Assembly (NCBI RefSeq): GCF_002813445.1
Contig: NZ_PHHD01000001.1
Coordinates: 3,162,001-3,226,000, forward strand
Reading direction: 5' to 3'
From: Pseudomonas tolaasii NCPPB 2192
GTDB taxonomy: Bacteria > Pseudomonadota > Gammaproteobacteria > Pseudomonadales > Pseudomonadaceae
Length of the DNA: 64,000 nt
Below are positions 25,015 through 36,684 of this stretch, piece after piece. The notes under the pieces were generated by a model. The model searched no databases. It was not told the DNA's origin and saw nothing but the letters and a program-made list of their open reading frames with translations. Made by a program: the position numbers and the translations under genes. Position 1 is the first letter of the stretch; every line of letters starts with the position of its first letter.

Positions 25015-26192
25015 TATTTGGAGAGGAAGCGCATGCCTTCTTCCAGGCCCCGCAACGTCAGCGGGTACATCTGATCTTCAATCAACTCCCGCACAATTCC
25101 CGTTGACGCCGTATACCCCCAGGTGTCCTTCGGATACGGGTTAATCCAGATCAGCTTCTTGTACTTGGCCATGAAACGCTGCATCCACACATAACCCGGC
25201 TCCTCGTTCCAGTGCTCCACACTGCCGCCGGCCTGGGTGATTTCATAGGGCGCCATCGACGCGTCACCAATAAAGATCACTTTGTAATCGGCGCCGTATT
25301 TGTGCAGCAGATCCTGGGTGGAGGTGCGCTCCGAGGTGCGGCGCTGGTTGTTCTTCCACACCGATTCGTACACGAAGTTGTGGAAGTAGAAGTACTCCAA
25401 ATGCTTGAACTCGGTCTTGCAGGCCGAAAACAGCTCTTCGCAGATCTTCACATGGGCGTCCATCGAACCGCCGATATCAAACAGCAGCAACAGCTTGATG
25501 GTATTGCGCCGCTCCGGGCGCATCTGGATGTTCAGCAGCCCGGCGTCGCGGGCGGTGTGGTCGATGGTGCCGTCGATGTCGAGTTCTTCGGCCGCCCCCT
25601 GGCGCGCGAATTTGCGCAGGCGGCGCAGGGCGATCTTGATGTTGCGCGTGCCCAGTTCCACCTGGTCGTCGAGGTTCTTGTACTCGCGCTGGTCCCAGAC
25701 TTTCACGGCCTTGCCCTGGCGCTTGCCCGCATCGCCGACGCGGATGCCTTCCGGGTTATAGCCGCCGGAGCCGAACGGGCTGGTGCCGCCGGTGCCGATC
25801 CACTTGTTGCCGCCGGCGTGGCGTTCTTTTTGTTCTTCCAGGCGCTTCTTGAACTCTTCGATCAGCTTGTCGAGGCCGCCGAGGGACTGGATTTGCGCGC
25901 GTTCCTCGTCCGTCAGCGAACGTTCGAACTCCTTGCGCAGCCATTCTTCGGGGATCAGCGCCTGCAAGTGGTCGTCGAGCTTTTCCAGGCCATTGAAGTA
26001 GGCGCCGAACGCGCGGTCGAACTTGTCGAAATGCCGCTCGTCCTTGACCAGAATCGCCCGTGCCAGGTAGTAGAACTCGTCCATGTCGGCGAAGGTTACG
26101 CGCATTTTCAGCGCGTTGATCAGGTCCAGCAGCTCGCGCACCGACACCGGCACCTTGGCGGCGCGCATTTCATTGAACAGGTTGAGCAGCAT
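25014..26192 (-). CDS. VWA-domain protein (CoxE-like), partner of MoxR
   Basis: This 392-residue protein has an N-terminal helical region (about 1-120, including a charged helix EEFKKRLEEQKERH), a glycine-rich linker (about 122-145), and a C-terminal von Willebrand A domain. LLLLFDIGGSMDAH (near 233-246) carries the metal-site motif as DxGGS rather than DxSxS. VIFIGDASMAPYEI and DTWGYTASTGIVREL follow. Such proteins act with a MoxR AAA ATPase, often in maturation or insertion of cofactors into complexes. Its start overlaps the moxR stop by 4 bases, so the two are coupled. Confidence 0.85.
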   Translation of the reverse strand: MLLNLFNEMRAAKVPVSVRELLDLINALKMRVTFADMDEFYYLARAILVKDERHFDKFDRAFGAYFNGLEKLDDHLQALIPEEWLRKEFERSLTDEERAQIQSLGGLDKLIEEFKKRLEEQKERHAGGNKWIGTGGTSPFGSGGYNPEGIRVGDAGKRQGKAVKVWDQREYKNLDDQVELGTRNIKIALRRLRKFARQGAAEELDIDGTIDHTARDAGLLNIQMRPERRNTIKLLLLFDIGGSMDAHVKICEELFSACKTEFKHLEYFYFHNFVYESVWKNNQRRTSERTSTQDLLHKYGADYKVIFIGDASMAPYEITQAGGSVEHWNEEPGYVWMQRFMAKYKKLIWINPYPKDTWGYTASTGIVRELIEDQMYPLTLRGLEEGMRFLSK

Positions 26193-27037
26193 CAGCGGTT
26201 ACCGCGACGGCTCATGAACGCCAGACGCTCCAGCAACTGCACGTCTTGCTCGTTCTTCACCAAGGCACCGGCCAGGGGCGGGATCGCCTTGGTCGGGTCG
26301 CGTTCGCGCAGCACGGCTTCGCCGATGTTGTCGGCCATCAGCAACTTGAGCCAGTCCACCAGTTCGGAGGTGGAAGGCTTTTTCTTCAGGCCCGGCACTT
26401 TGCGCACGTCGAAGAACACGTCGAGTGCTTCGCTGACCAGGTCTTTCTTGATATCGGGGTAGTGCACATCGACGATTTTTTGCAGGGTCGTGCGGTCGGG
26501 AAAGGCGATGTAGTGGAAGAAGCAGCGGCGCAGAAACGCGTCCGGCAGCTCTTTTTCGTTGTTGGAGGTAATGATGATGATCGGGCGCTTTTTGGCCTTG
26601 ATGGTTTCGTCGATTTCGTAGACGTAGAACTCCATCTTGTCGAGTTCTTGCAGCAGGTCGTTGGGGAATTCGATGTCGGCCTTGTCGATTTCATCGATCA
26701 GCAGAATCACCCGCTCCTCGGACTCGAAGGCTTCCCAGAGCTTGCCCTTCTTCAGGTAGTTGCGCACGTCGTGCACCTTGTCCACACCCAGTTGCGAGTC
26801 GCGCAGGCGGCTGACCGCGTCGTACTCGTAAAGACCCTGGTGAGCCTTAGTGGTGGATTTGATGTGCCAGGTGATCAACTTGGCGCCGAAGGACTCGGCC
26901 AGTTGCTCGGCGAGCATGGTCTTGCCGGTGCCCGGTTCGCCCTTGACCAGCAGCGGCCGCTCCAGGGTAATGGCGGCGTTGACGGCCAGTTTCAGGTCAT
27001 CGGTAGCCACATAGGCCTGGGTGCCTTCGAACTTCAT
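26192..27037 (-). CDS. MoxR-family AAA+ ATPase
   Basis: This 281-residue AAA+ protein has Walker A LLVKGEPGTGKTMLAEQLAESFG (about 29-51), Walker B VILLIDEIDKADIEFPNDLLQELD (about 109-132), sensor 1 IIITSNNEKELPDAFLRRC (about 153-171) and a C-terminal lid. The AYVATDDLKLAVNAAITLERPLLV opening is typical of the MoxR group that pairs with VWA proteins. The pair probably remodels a client protein whose identity is not shown by the neighbours. It is likely the first gene of the two-gene unit. Confidence 0.92.
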   Translation of the reverse strand: MKFEGTQAYVATDDLKLAVNAAITLERPLLVKGEPGTGKTMLAEQLAESFGAKLITWHIKSTTKAHQGLYEYDAVSRLRDSQLGVDKVHDVRNYLKKGKLWEAFESEERVILLIDEIDKADIEFPNDLLQELDKMEFYVYEIDETIKAKKRPIIIITSNNEKELPDAFLRRCFFHYIAFPDRTTLQKIVDVHYPDIKKDLVSEALDVFFDVRKVPGLKKKPSTSELVDWLKLLMADNIGEAVLRERDPTKAIPPLAGALVKNEQDVQLLERLAFMSRRGNR

Positions 27038-27149
27038 CGGTCATTCCTCGAAAATCAGCAATGCCCGACTATACCGCGCGGCCCCGGCGACTGTGAACGC
27101 AGACGGGTTATTCAGTCTCTGAATGAGCAGTCACGTTGGGGGCACGCTC

Positions 27150-27242
27150 TTGTGTGGGAGCTGGCTTGCCTGCGATAGCATCGCCTCAGTGATACTGATA
27201 AACCGAGGTGCTTGCATCGCAGGCAAGCCAGCTCCCACACAA
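27150..27242. repeat. REP doublet (GTGGGAGCTGG type)
   Basis: TTGTGTGGGAGCTGGCTTGC and inverse, both arms full length, with CTGCGATAGCATCG inner part. It lies between the moxR upstream region and the DUF748 gene end. Confidence 0.88.
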
Positions 27243-27256
27243 GCCAGTTTCCAGAT

Positions 27257-28330
27257 TTAATCTGCGGAAGGCTTGGGTTGTTCATAGCGGGCGTTGAAAG
27301 CCTGAATAAACCCATTACGCAAAATCGCCAAAAATGCCGAGAACGCGCTGATATTTTGCTGGTGCACGCTGCCACTGAGTTCCACGCGGGTGGCAAACTG
27401 GTTTTTGTTCTGGTTTTTCAACACGGTTTCGCTGGCGCCGACCACGGCTTCCCAGATCGAGCGGAAAATGCCTTTGTCCTTGTTCTCCACATCCTGCTGC
27501 CAGTTGAACACTTCCACATCGCGCAGCAACGGTTTGATGTAGCCGGTCAACTGGCCCTTTTCCGCCTGGGCTTCGACCACCAGGTCGCCGTTGCCGGCGC
27601 TGAAGTCGAACTTGCCATAGGCCGAGGCGAAGTCATTCAGGCGTTTGAGCTGGATGTCTTTGGCGCGAAAGCGGAATTCAAAGTCTTCAAAGTTGCTCAG
27701 CGGGTCGAAGGCGGCGGTGGCTTCCAGCGGCGCCTGGCCGAGCAGCATGCCCTTGCCTTCAAAGGTGGCGTCGCGCTTGCCTTTGACGTCGACCACGTTG
27801 GTAAGGTTATAGAAGCTGGCGTTGACCGCGGTGGCGTAGATATTTACGGCGGGCTTGGAGTTGAAGTTGTGAAAGGCGATTTTGCCGTCCTGGATGCGCA
27901 CTTCGTTGAGGGTGATCGGTAACAGTTTGCCCAACTGTTCGCGCCAGTCGGTGCCCTTACCGGTCTGGGATGCCTGTTGGTTGCCGCCGTCGACAAAGTT
28001 GAGCTCGGGCTGGAAGAACTGCACCTCGGCCACCACGGCATGGTCGTACCACAGCGAATGCCAGCTGACCGAGAGATCGATGAGCGGCGCCTTGACGAAC
28101 GGCACCGGCACTTTGCCGTCGACTTTCACAATCTGCAGGCCGTTGATCTTGTAGGCGCCGCGCCACAGGGCCACGTCCACATCCGCGACCTGGCCACGGT
28201 AATCGCCCATGTCGGCGAGCTTGTCGTTCAGGTAATTGCGCACCAGATAGGGCAGGGCCAAATCCAGGGCAATCAGCACAACCACCAGCACGGCGACGAT
28301 CCATAGCAGCCCACTGTAGCGACGTTTCAT
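27257..28330 (-). CDS. DUF748/AsmA-like envelope protein
   Basis: This 357-residue protein has one N-terminal transmembrane helix (residues 6-30, GLLWIVAVLVVVLIALDLALPYL) and a long beta-rich periplasmic body. Features such as YRGQVADVDVALWRGAYKINGLQIVKV (about 43-69) and ITLNEVRIQDGKIAFHNF (about 135-152) are typical of DUF748/AsmA-like repeats that form bridge-type lipid-transfer grooves. The ATG at 28330 discards 24 upstream codons of the open frame. It is divergent from cysK. Its role in envelope lipid handling is inference from the family. Confidence 0.78.
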   Translation of the reverse strand: MKRRYSGLLWIVAVLVVVLIALDLALPYLVRNYLNDKLADMGDYRGQVADVDVALWRGAYKINGLQIVKVDGKVPVPFVKAPLIDLSVSWHSLWYDHAVVAEVQFFQPELNFVDGGNQQASQTGKGTDWREQLGKLLPITLNEVRIQDGKIAFHNFNSKPAVNIYATAVNASFYNLTNVVDVKGKRDATFEGKGMLLGQAPLEATAAFDPLSNFEDFEFRFRAKDIQLKRLNDFASAYGKFDFSAGNGDLVVEAQAEKGQLTGYIKPLLRDVEVFNWQQDVENKDKGIFRSIWEAVVGASETVLKNQNKNQFATRVELSGSVHQQNISAFSAFLAILRNGFIQAFNARYEQPKPSAD

Positions 28331-28455
28331 TGAGCGTTTCTCCCAGGGTATAGGCGATGGACCGCGCACGCGGGCGCAACGTTCCTCTGACTGGACGCCC
28401 AAAGGCCTGAGGCATACCCTTGGGGCCTTCTTTGAATTCGCCTTAAGGACCCGTC

Positions 28456-29430
28456 ATGAGCCGCATTTTTGCAGACAACGCGCACTCCATCGGTAACACG
28501 CCCCTGGTTCAGATCAACCGCATTGCTCCGCGTGGCGTGACCATCCTGGCCAAGATCGAAGGGCGTAACCCGGGTTACTCGGTGAAGTGCCGCATTGGCG
28601 CCAACATGATCTGGGACGCCGAAAGCAGCGGCAAACTCAAACCGGGCATGACCATTGTAGAACCGACGTCGGGCAACACCGGGATTGGCTTGGCGTTTGT
28701 CGCTGCCGCTCGTGGCTACAAATTGCTGCTGACCATGCCGGCTTCCATGAGCATCGAGCGGCGCAAAGTGCTCAAGGCCCTCGGCGCCGAGCTGGTGCTG
28801 ACCGAGCCGGCCAAGGGTATGAAAGGCGCTATCGAGAAAGCCGGCGAAATCGTCGCCGGTGACCCGGCTCAGTACTTTATGCCGGCCCAGTTCGAAAACC
28901 CGGCCAACCCGGCGATCCACGAGAAAACCACCGGCCCGGAAATCTGGAACGACACCGACGGCGCGGTGGACGTGCTGGTGGCGGGCGTGGGCACCGGTGG
29001 GACCATCACCGGGGTGTCGCGCTATATCAAGAACATTGCCGGCAAACCGATTCTGTCGGTGGCCGTCGAGCCTGTTGTGTCGCCGGTGATTACCCAGGCG
29101 CTGGCCGGTGAAGAAATCAAGCCGAGCCCGCACAAGATCCAGGGGATTGGCGCCGGGTTTGTGCCGAAAAACCTCGACTTGTCGATGGTTGACCGCGTGG
29201 AACTGGTGACTGACGACGAATCCAAGGCCATGGCTTTGCGCCTGATGCAGGAAGAGGGGATTTTGTGCGGTATTTCCTGCGGCGCCGCAATGGCCGTGGC
29301 TGTGCGCCTGGCCGAGAAGCCGGAAATGCAGGGCAAGACCATTGTGGTGATTTTGCCGGACTCCGGTGAGCGCTACCTGTCGAGCATGCTGTTCAGCGAT
29401 TTGTTTACCGAGCAGGAAAACCAGGCCTGA
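28456..29430 (+). CDS. cysK: Cysteine synthase A (O-acetylserine sulfhydrylase)
   Basis: This 324-residue PLP enzyme makes cysteine from O-acetylserine and sulfide. It aligns by eye with E. coli CysK along its length. The PLP lysine is K44 in GYSVKCRIGANM, the substrate loop is EPTSGNTGIGLAF (about 69-81), the phosphate-binding loop is GVGTGGTITGVSRY (about 178-191), and LPDSGERYLSSMLF closes the protein. CysM-type features are absent. The ATG has TAAGGA upstream, and the gene is divergent from the DUF748 gene. Confidence 0.93.
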   Translation: MSRIFADNAHSIGNTPLVQINRIAPRGVTILAKIEGRNPGYSVKCRIGANMIWDAESSGKLKPGMTIVEPTSGNTGIGLAFVAAARGYKLLLTMPASMSIERRKVLKALGAELVLTEPAKGMKGAIEKAGEIVAGDPAQYFMPAQFENPANPAIHEKTTGPEIWNDTDGAVDVLVAGVGTGGTITGVSRYIKNIAGKPILSVAVEPVVSPVITQALAGEEIKPSPHKIQGIGAGFVPKNLDLSMVDRVELVTDDESKAMALRLMQEEGILCGISCGAAMAVAVRLAEKPEMQGKTIVVILPDSGERYLSSMLFSDLFTEQENQA

Positions 29431-29436
29431 CGATCC

Positions 29437-29470
29437 CCTGTGGCGAGGGAGCAAGCTCTCTCGCCACAGG
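29437..29470. repeat. Single REP hairpin (TGTGGCGAG type)
   Basis: CCTGTGGCGAGGGAGC / the inverse, 7 bp after the cysK stop. It could act as a transcript 3'-end stabiliser. Confidence 0.8.
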
Positions 29471-29583
29471 TTTGATGTATGTCAGCCGGTCGGCCTGGGC
29501 CTTCTGCATAATGGTCCAAGTGTTTATCATGGCCGGCTGCTACGTCTGCTGTTGGCCAGGCGCTTATTTTCAGGAGTTGCTGC

Positions 29584-30522
29584 ATGACCTTTTCGTTGGC
29601 CGCCAAACTGTCGGTGTTGCTGCTGTTTATCTGCAGCATTCTGTATGTGCATTTGCGCGGCAAGGCGCGTTTGCCGTTGTTGCGCCAGTTCGTCAACCAT
29701 TCGGCGCTGTTCGCGCCCTATAACGCCCTGATGTACCTGTTTTCGGCGGTGCCGTCCAAGCCCTACCTGGACCGCAGCAAGTTTCCGGAACTGGATGTAC
29801 TCAAAAACAATTGGGAAGTGATCCGCGAAGAGGCCATGCACCTGTTCGACGAGGGTTACATCCGCGCCGCCGAAAAGAACAACGACGCCGGTTTCGGCTC
29901 GTTCTTCAAGAAGGGCTGGAAGCGCTTCTACCTCAAGTGGTACGACAAACCCCTGCCATCGGCCGAGGCGCTGTGCCCGAAAACCGTGGCGCTGGTCAGC
30001 AGCATTCCCAACGTCAAAGGCGCCATGTTCGCGCTGTTGCCGGGCGGCAGCCACCTCAACCCGCACCGCGACCCGTTTGCCGGCTCCCTGCGCTACCACC
30101 TGGGGCTGACCACACCGAACTCCGATGACTGCCGCATCTTCGTCGACGGCCAGGTCTACGCCTGGCGCGACGGTGAAGACGTGATGTTCGACGAAACCTA
30201 CGTGCACTGGGTCAAGAACGAAACCGAACAAACCCGCGTGATCCTGTTCTGCGACATCGAACGCCCGCTGAGCAACCGCCTGATGACCCGCATCAACCGC
30301 TGGGTCAGCAAACAGCTAGGCCGTGCGACGGCACCGCAGAACCTGGACGACGAACGCGTGGGCGGGATCAACCAGGCCTACGCCTGGAGCAAAACCTTCA
30401 GCGACACGTTCAGCGGCAAGGTCAAACAGTGGAAGCGCAAGCATCCCAAGGCCTACCGCATTGCGCGGCCGGTGTTGGCGGTGGTGGTTCTGGTACTGCT
30501 GTGGAAGTGGCTGTTCGGCTAA
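29584..30522 (+). CDS. lpxO: Lipid A hydroxylase LpxO-like aspartyl/asparaginyl beta-hydroxylase family protein
   Basis: This 312-residue Fe(II)/2-oxoglutarate dioxygenase of the aspartyl beta-hydroxylase fold is membrane-anchored by an N-terminal helix (residues 5-22) and has a hydrophobic C-terminal end (VLAVVVLVLLWKWLFG). The metal triad is the HRD of LLPGGSHLNPHRDPFAGSLRYHLGL (about 151-175) together with the His of MFDETYVHWVKNE (about 201-213). The co-substrate Arg lies in the following TRVILFCDIERP. LpxO 2-hydroxylates secondary acyl chains of lipid A, a known Pseudomonas modification. It is flanked by REP elements on both sides and appears monocistronic. Confidence 0.88.
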   Translation: MTFSLAAKLSVLLLFICSILYVHLRGKARLPLLRQFVNHSALFAPYNALMYLFSAVPSKPYLDRSKFPELDVLKNNWEVIREEAMHLFDEGYIRAAEKNNDAGFGSFFKKGWKRFYLKWYDKPLPSAEALCPKTVALVSSIPNVKGAMFALLPGGSHLNPHRDPFAGSLRYHLGLTTPNSDDCRIFVDGQVYAWRDGEDVMFDETYVHWVKNETEQTRVILFCDIERPLSNRLMTRINRWVSKQLGRATAPQNLDDERVGGINQAYAWSKTFSDTFSGKVKQWKRKHPKAYRIARPVLAVVVLVLLWKWLFG

Positions 30523-30637
30523 TGATCGTTCCCACGCTCCGCGTGGGAATGCAGCCCTGGACGCTCAGCGTCCGCTCTTGAAACCGTGACGCGGAGCGTC
30601 GCTAGAGGCATTCCCACGCAGAGCGTGGGAACGATCA
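30523..30637. repeat. Long inverted repeat (GATCGTTCCCACGC type), second copy
   Basis: TGATCGTTCCCACGCTCCGC and its inverse flank GGACGCTCAGCGTCC and GTGACGCGGAGCGTC. One outer arm has CAGAGCG where the other has CGCGGAGCG-type sequence. It lies between the convergent lpxO and acnA genes. Confidence 0.85.
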
Positions 30638-30650
30638 TCTCCAGCGTTGC

Positions 30651-33392
<2,742 letters not shown>

Positions 33393-33476
33393 TACATGAC
33401 TCCTTATGGTCCGCACGGCTACGGACCTGACGGGACGAACAGAGCTTTCAACTTAGCCCTGTTTTCATTAGCAGGC

Positions 33477-33505
33477 TAATAACTGGACTCTATCGTTAAG
33501 TCCAA
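33477..33505 (-). promoter_or_regulatory. Candidate sigma-70 promoter of acnA
   Basis: On the minus strand TTGGAC (33500-33505), 17 bp, then TTATTA (33477-33482). The start codon is 84 bp further on. Confidence 0.5.
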
Positions 33506-33520
33506 GGTTCCGAACTCCGT

Positions 33521-33526
33521 TATCAT
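33521..33526 (+). promoter_or_regulatory. Probable -10 of rlmM
   Basis: TATCAT followed by GCGCGGG, 62 bp before the rlmM start. The -35 is poor. Confidence 0.4.
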
Positions 33527-33588
33527 GCGCGGGTTTTCATGACAGGTATTGCGATAGCGCAAGGCCGGTTGATTCACTTGGAGAGTTG

Positions 33589-34665
33589 ATGAACACCCTT
33601 TTTATGCACTGCCGCCCGGGTTTTGAAGGCGAAGTCTGTTCCGAGATCGCGGAGCACGCCGCGCGCCTGAACGTGTCCGGCTACGCCAAAGCCAAGACCG
33701 GCAGCGCCTGCGCCGAATTTGTCTGCACCGAAGAAGACGGCGCCCAGCGCCTGATGCACGGCCAGCGCTTTGCCGAGCTGATCTTTCCGCGGCAGTGGGC
33801 GCGCGGGGTGTTTATCGACCTGCCGGAAACCGACCGCATCAGCGTGATCCTTGCGCACCTGCGCGAATTCCCGGTGTGCGGCAGCCTGTGGCTGGAAATG
33901 GTCGACACCAACGATGGCAAGGAACTGTCCAACTTCTGCAAGAAGTTCGAAGTGCACCTGCGCAAGGCCCTGCTCAACGCCGGCAAGCTGGTGGACGACC
34001 CGAGCAAGCCGCGCTTGTTGCTGACCTTTAAAAGTGGCCGTGAGGTGTTCATGGGCCTGGCGGAGTCGAACAATTCGGCGATGTGGCCCATGGGCATTCC
34101 GCGCCTGAAATTCCCGCGTGAGGCCCCAAGCCGTTCGACCTTGAAGCTGGAAGAGGCCTGGCACCACTTTATCCCTCGCGACCAGTGGGACGAGCGTCTG
34201 CACGGCGACATGACCGGCGTCGACCTCGGCGCTGCTCCCGGCGGCTGGACCTGGCAACTGGTCAACCGTGGCATGCTGGTGACCGCCATCGACAACGGCC
34301 CGATGGCCGAAAGCCTGATGGACACCGGCCTGGTGCAGCACCTGATGGCTGATGGCTTCACCTTCGTGCCCAAGCAGCCGGTGGACTGGATGGTGTGTGA
34401 CATCGTCGAAAAGCCTGCGCGCAACGCCGCCTTGCTCGAAACCTGGATCGGCGAAGGCCACTGCCGTGAAGCGGTGGTGAACCTGAAGTTACCGATGAAG
34501 CAGCGTTACGCCGAGGTGAAACGCTTGCTGGAGCGCATCGAGGAAGGCTTCAAGGCGCGCGGCATTCGCGTGGAAATTGGCTGCAAGCAGCTGTATCACG
34601 ACCGTGAGGAAGTGACGTGCCATTTGCGCCGGCTGGTAGACGTAAAGAAACCCAAAAAACACTGA
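33589..34665 (+). CDS. rlmM: 23S rRNA C2498 2'-O-methyltransferase RlmM
   Basis: This 358-residue enzyme modifies C2498 in the peptidyl-transferase region of 23S rRNA. It has an N-terminal THUMP-like region (FMHCRPGFEGEVCSEIAEHAARL) and a RrmJ-like methyltransferase core with DLGAAPGGWTWQLVNRGM near 212. The catalytic aspartate lies in PVDWMVCDIVEKP, and the second lysine in LKLPMKQRYAEVKR. A GGAGA before the ATG at 33589 decides the start over the preceding TTG. Confidence 0.93.
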   Translation: MNTLFMHCRPGFEGEVCSEIAEHAARLNVSGYAKAKTGSACAEFVCTEEDGAQRLMHGQRFAELIFPRQWARGVFIDLPETDRISVILAHLREFPVCGSLWLEMVDTNDGKELSNFCKKFEVHLRKALLNAGKLVDDPSKPRLLLTFKSGREVFMGLAESNNSAMWPMGIPRLKFPREAPSRSTLKLEEAWHHFIPRDQWDERLHGDMTGVDLGAAPGGWTWQLVNRGMLVTAIDNGPMAESLMDTGLVQHLMADGFTFVPKQPVDWMVCDIVEKPARNAALLETWIGEGHCREAVVNLKLPMKQRYAEVKRLLERIEEGFKARGIRVEIGCKQLYHDREEVTCHLRRLVDVKKPKKH

Positions 34666-34672
34666 TATCAAA

Positions 34673-34762
34673 TGTGGGAGCGGGCTTGCCCGCGATAGCG
34701 GTATAACAGTCGAAATCTATGTTGAATGTGCCCCCGTCATCGCGGGCAAGCCCGCTCCCACA
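34673..34762. repeat. REP doublet (GTGGGAGCGGG type)
   Basis: TGTGGGAGCGGGCTTGCCCG and its inverse flank about 50 bp, in the 126-bp gap between rlmM and tusA. Confidence 0.85.
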
Positions 34763-34791
34763 GAAGAGCGGGTCTGTTTCAGGAGTGACTA

Positions 34792-35037
34792 ATGAGTATT
34801 GATCTACCTGTCGATGGGACCCTCGACGCCACCGGCCTCAACTGCCCGGAACCTGTGATGATGCTGCACCAGCACATCCGCGACCTGCCGCCGGGCGGCC
34901 TGCTCAAGGTGATTGCGACCGACCCGTCGACCCGTCGCGATATCCCCAAATTCTGCGTGTTCCTCGACCACGAACTGGTGGATCAGCAGGAGCAGGCCGG
35001 TACGTACCTGTACTGGATTCGCAAGAACTCCGCTTAA
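34792..35037 (+). CDS. tusA: Sulfurtransferase TusA
   Basis: This 81-residue sulfur carrier relays persulfide sulfur, for example to TusBCD/MnmA for tRNA 2-thiolation. It shows the family core LDATGLNCPEPVMMLHQHIRD with the active cysteine near residue 18, and the closing FCVFLDHELVDQQEQAGTYLYWIRK. A strong AGGAG precedes the ATG. Its TAA stop overlaps the TAA of the convergent MATE gene through the palindrome TTAA. Confidence 0.92.
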   Translation: MSIDLPVDGTLDATGLNCPEPVMMLHQHIRDLPPGGLLKVIATDPSTRRDIPKFCVFLDHELVDQQEQAGTYLYWIRKNSA

Positions 35038-36428
35038 GCCCGCACCCTCTCGGCGCGGATGCGCCGGCGTGCACTGCGCGCCAGGCGCACCAGCAACATC
35101 CCCGCCGCACAGCTCAAGCCAACGATCAGCCCTTGCCACAAGCCGCTCGGGCCGCTGGGCTCGCCGAGCCAGTCGGTCAGGCCCAATGCGTAGCCGACCG
35201 GCAGCCCCACGCCCCAGTAAGCGAACAGCGTCAGCACCATGGTCACCCGGGTGTCCTGATAGCCGCGCAAGGCACCCGCCGCCGTGACCTGGATCGAGTC
35301 GGAGAACTGGAACAGCGCGGAATACACGATCAGCATCGAGGCCAGGTGGATCACCACCGGGTCGGGGGTGTAGATGGTCGCAATCTGCTCGCGAAACAAC
35401 AGCATCAGGCTGCACGACAGGCAGGCGTAGGCTAGCGCGGTGCCCATGCCGACGCCGGCGGCAAATCGCGCTTCACGGGGCTCGCCACGGCCCAGGGCCT
35501 GGCCGACGCGCACGGTCACGGCCATGCTCAGGGAATACGGGATCATGAACACCAGCGAGCTGACGTTCAGGGCGATTTGATGGCCCGAGACCACAGTGGC
35601 GCCGAGGCTGCCGATCAGCAAGGCGATCACCGCAAAGATGCTCGACTCGGCAAAGATGGCGACGCCGATAGGCAGGCCGATGCCCAGCACGCGCTTGATC
35701 ACTGCCCAATCTGGCCAGTCAAAGCGTTTGAACAACTCGCTGCTCTGATACGCCGGGCCCCAGCGCGTCCAGCCGGCCAGGCCGAGCATCATCACCCACA
35801 TCGCGATCGCCGTCGCCCAGCCGCAGCCCACGCCGCCCATGGCGGGTACGCCCAGGTGGCCGTAGATAAAGATGTAATTGAGCGGAATGTTCAGCGCCAG
35901 CCCGCACAGGCCCATGACCATGCTCGGCCGCGTACGGCCCAGGCCGTCGCTGAAACAGCGCAGCACGTAATACAGCGCAATCGCCGGCATGCCTGCGGCA
36001 ATGCCGTGAAGGTAGCCCATGGACGGCTTGATCAGGTCCGGCTCAACCTTCATTGCATGCAGGATCGGCTCGGCGCTGAGCAACAACAATGACGCGGTAA
36101 TCCCGACCACGATCGCCAGCCATAACGACTGGCGCACCAGCGGGCCAATGTCGCTGAACTGGCCGGCGCCGTAACGCTGGGCGACTTTCGGCGTGGTGGC
36201 CAGCAGGGTGCCGGTCATCAGCAGGTACACCGGAATCCAGATCGAGTTGCCCAGCCCCACCGCCGCCAGATCCTGCGGGCTGACGCGCCCGGCCATCACC
36301 GCGTCGACAAAGCTCATCGCGGTGGTGGCCAACTGGCCGATCATGATCGGCAGCGCAAGCGTCAGCAGGCCGCGCACTTCCCGGCTGACGCGGGCGGGGC
36401 GGGAGAGGAGGGCGGTGGCAGTGTTCAC
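35034..36428 (-). CDS. MATE family multidrug efflux transporter (NorM-like)
   Basis: This 464-residue inner-membrane exporter has about 12 hydrophobic segments arranged as two MATE repeats. The first starts LLTLALPIMIGQLATTAMSFVDAVMAGRVSPQDLAAVGLGNSIW (about 19-62). The second starts LGIGLPIGVAIFAESSIFAVIALLIGSLGATVVSGHQIALN (about 246-286). MATE proteins expel cationic drugs or metabolites using Na+ or H+ gradients. The GTG at 36428 is chosen from the family start (VNTATALLSRPARVSREVRGLL). The longer ATG frame to 36890 runs back through a REP element into pdxB. Confidence 0.9.
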   Translation of the reverse strand: MNTATALLSRPARVSREVRGLLTLALPIMIGQLATTAMSFVDAVMAGRVSPQDLAAVGLGNSIWIPVYLLMTGTLLATTPKVAQRYGAGQFSDIGPLVRQSLWLAIVVGITASLLLLSAEPILHAMKVEPDLIKPSMGYLHGIAAGMPAIALYYVLRCFSDGLGRTRPSMVMGLCGLALNIPLNYIFIYGHLGVPAMGGVGCGWATAIAMWVMMLGLAGWTRWGPAYQSSELFKRFDWPDWAVIKRVLGIGLPIGVAIFAESSIFAVIALLIGSLGATVVSGHQIALNVSSLVFMIPYSLSMAVTVRVGQALGRGEPREARFAAGVGMGTALAYACLSCSLMLLFREQIATIYTPDPVVIHLASMLIVYSALFQFSDSIQVTAAGALRGYQDTRVTMVLTLFAYWGVGLPVGYALGLTDWLGEPSGPSGLWQGLIVGLSCAAGMLLVRLARSARRRIRAERVRA

Positions 36429-36562
36429 GTACGGGTGTCCAGTCAAAGAGAGAGCGCAAGGAGCGCGAAGTCTACGCTTTGACGCAGTGGTCAGGAAAAA
36501 ACCTGTGTTAGCGATTTGTAAGCGCCTCTCCCGCAGACGCTGGCCCCCTGTGGGACGGCCTT

Positions 36563-36651
36563 GTGTGGGAGCTGGCTTGCCTGCGATAGCATCATCTCGG
36601 TACAGCTGATAGACCGAGGTGTTTGCATCGCAGGCAAGCCAGCTCCCACAC
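36563..36651. repeat. REP doublet (GTGGGAGCTGG type)
   Basis: GTGTGGGAGCTGGCTTGCCT and its inverse with CTGCGATAGCATCATCTCGG inside. It sits in the divergent gap between the MATE gene and pdxB, ending 33 bp before the pdxB start. Confidence 0.88.
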
Positions 36652-36684
36652 CTGTACACTGCGAGTCCGCGAAAGGAGCCTGCC

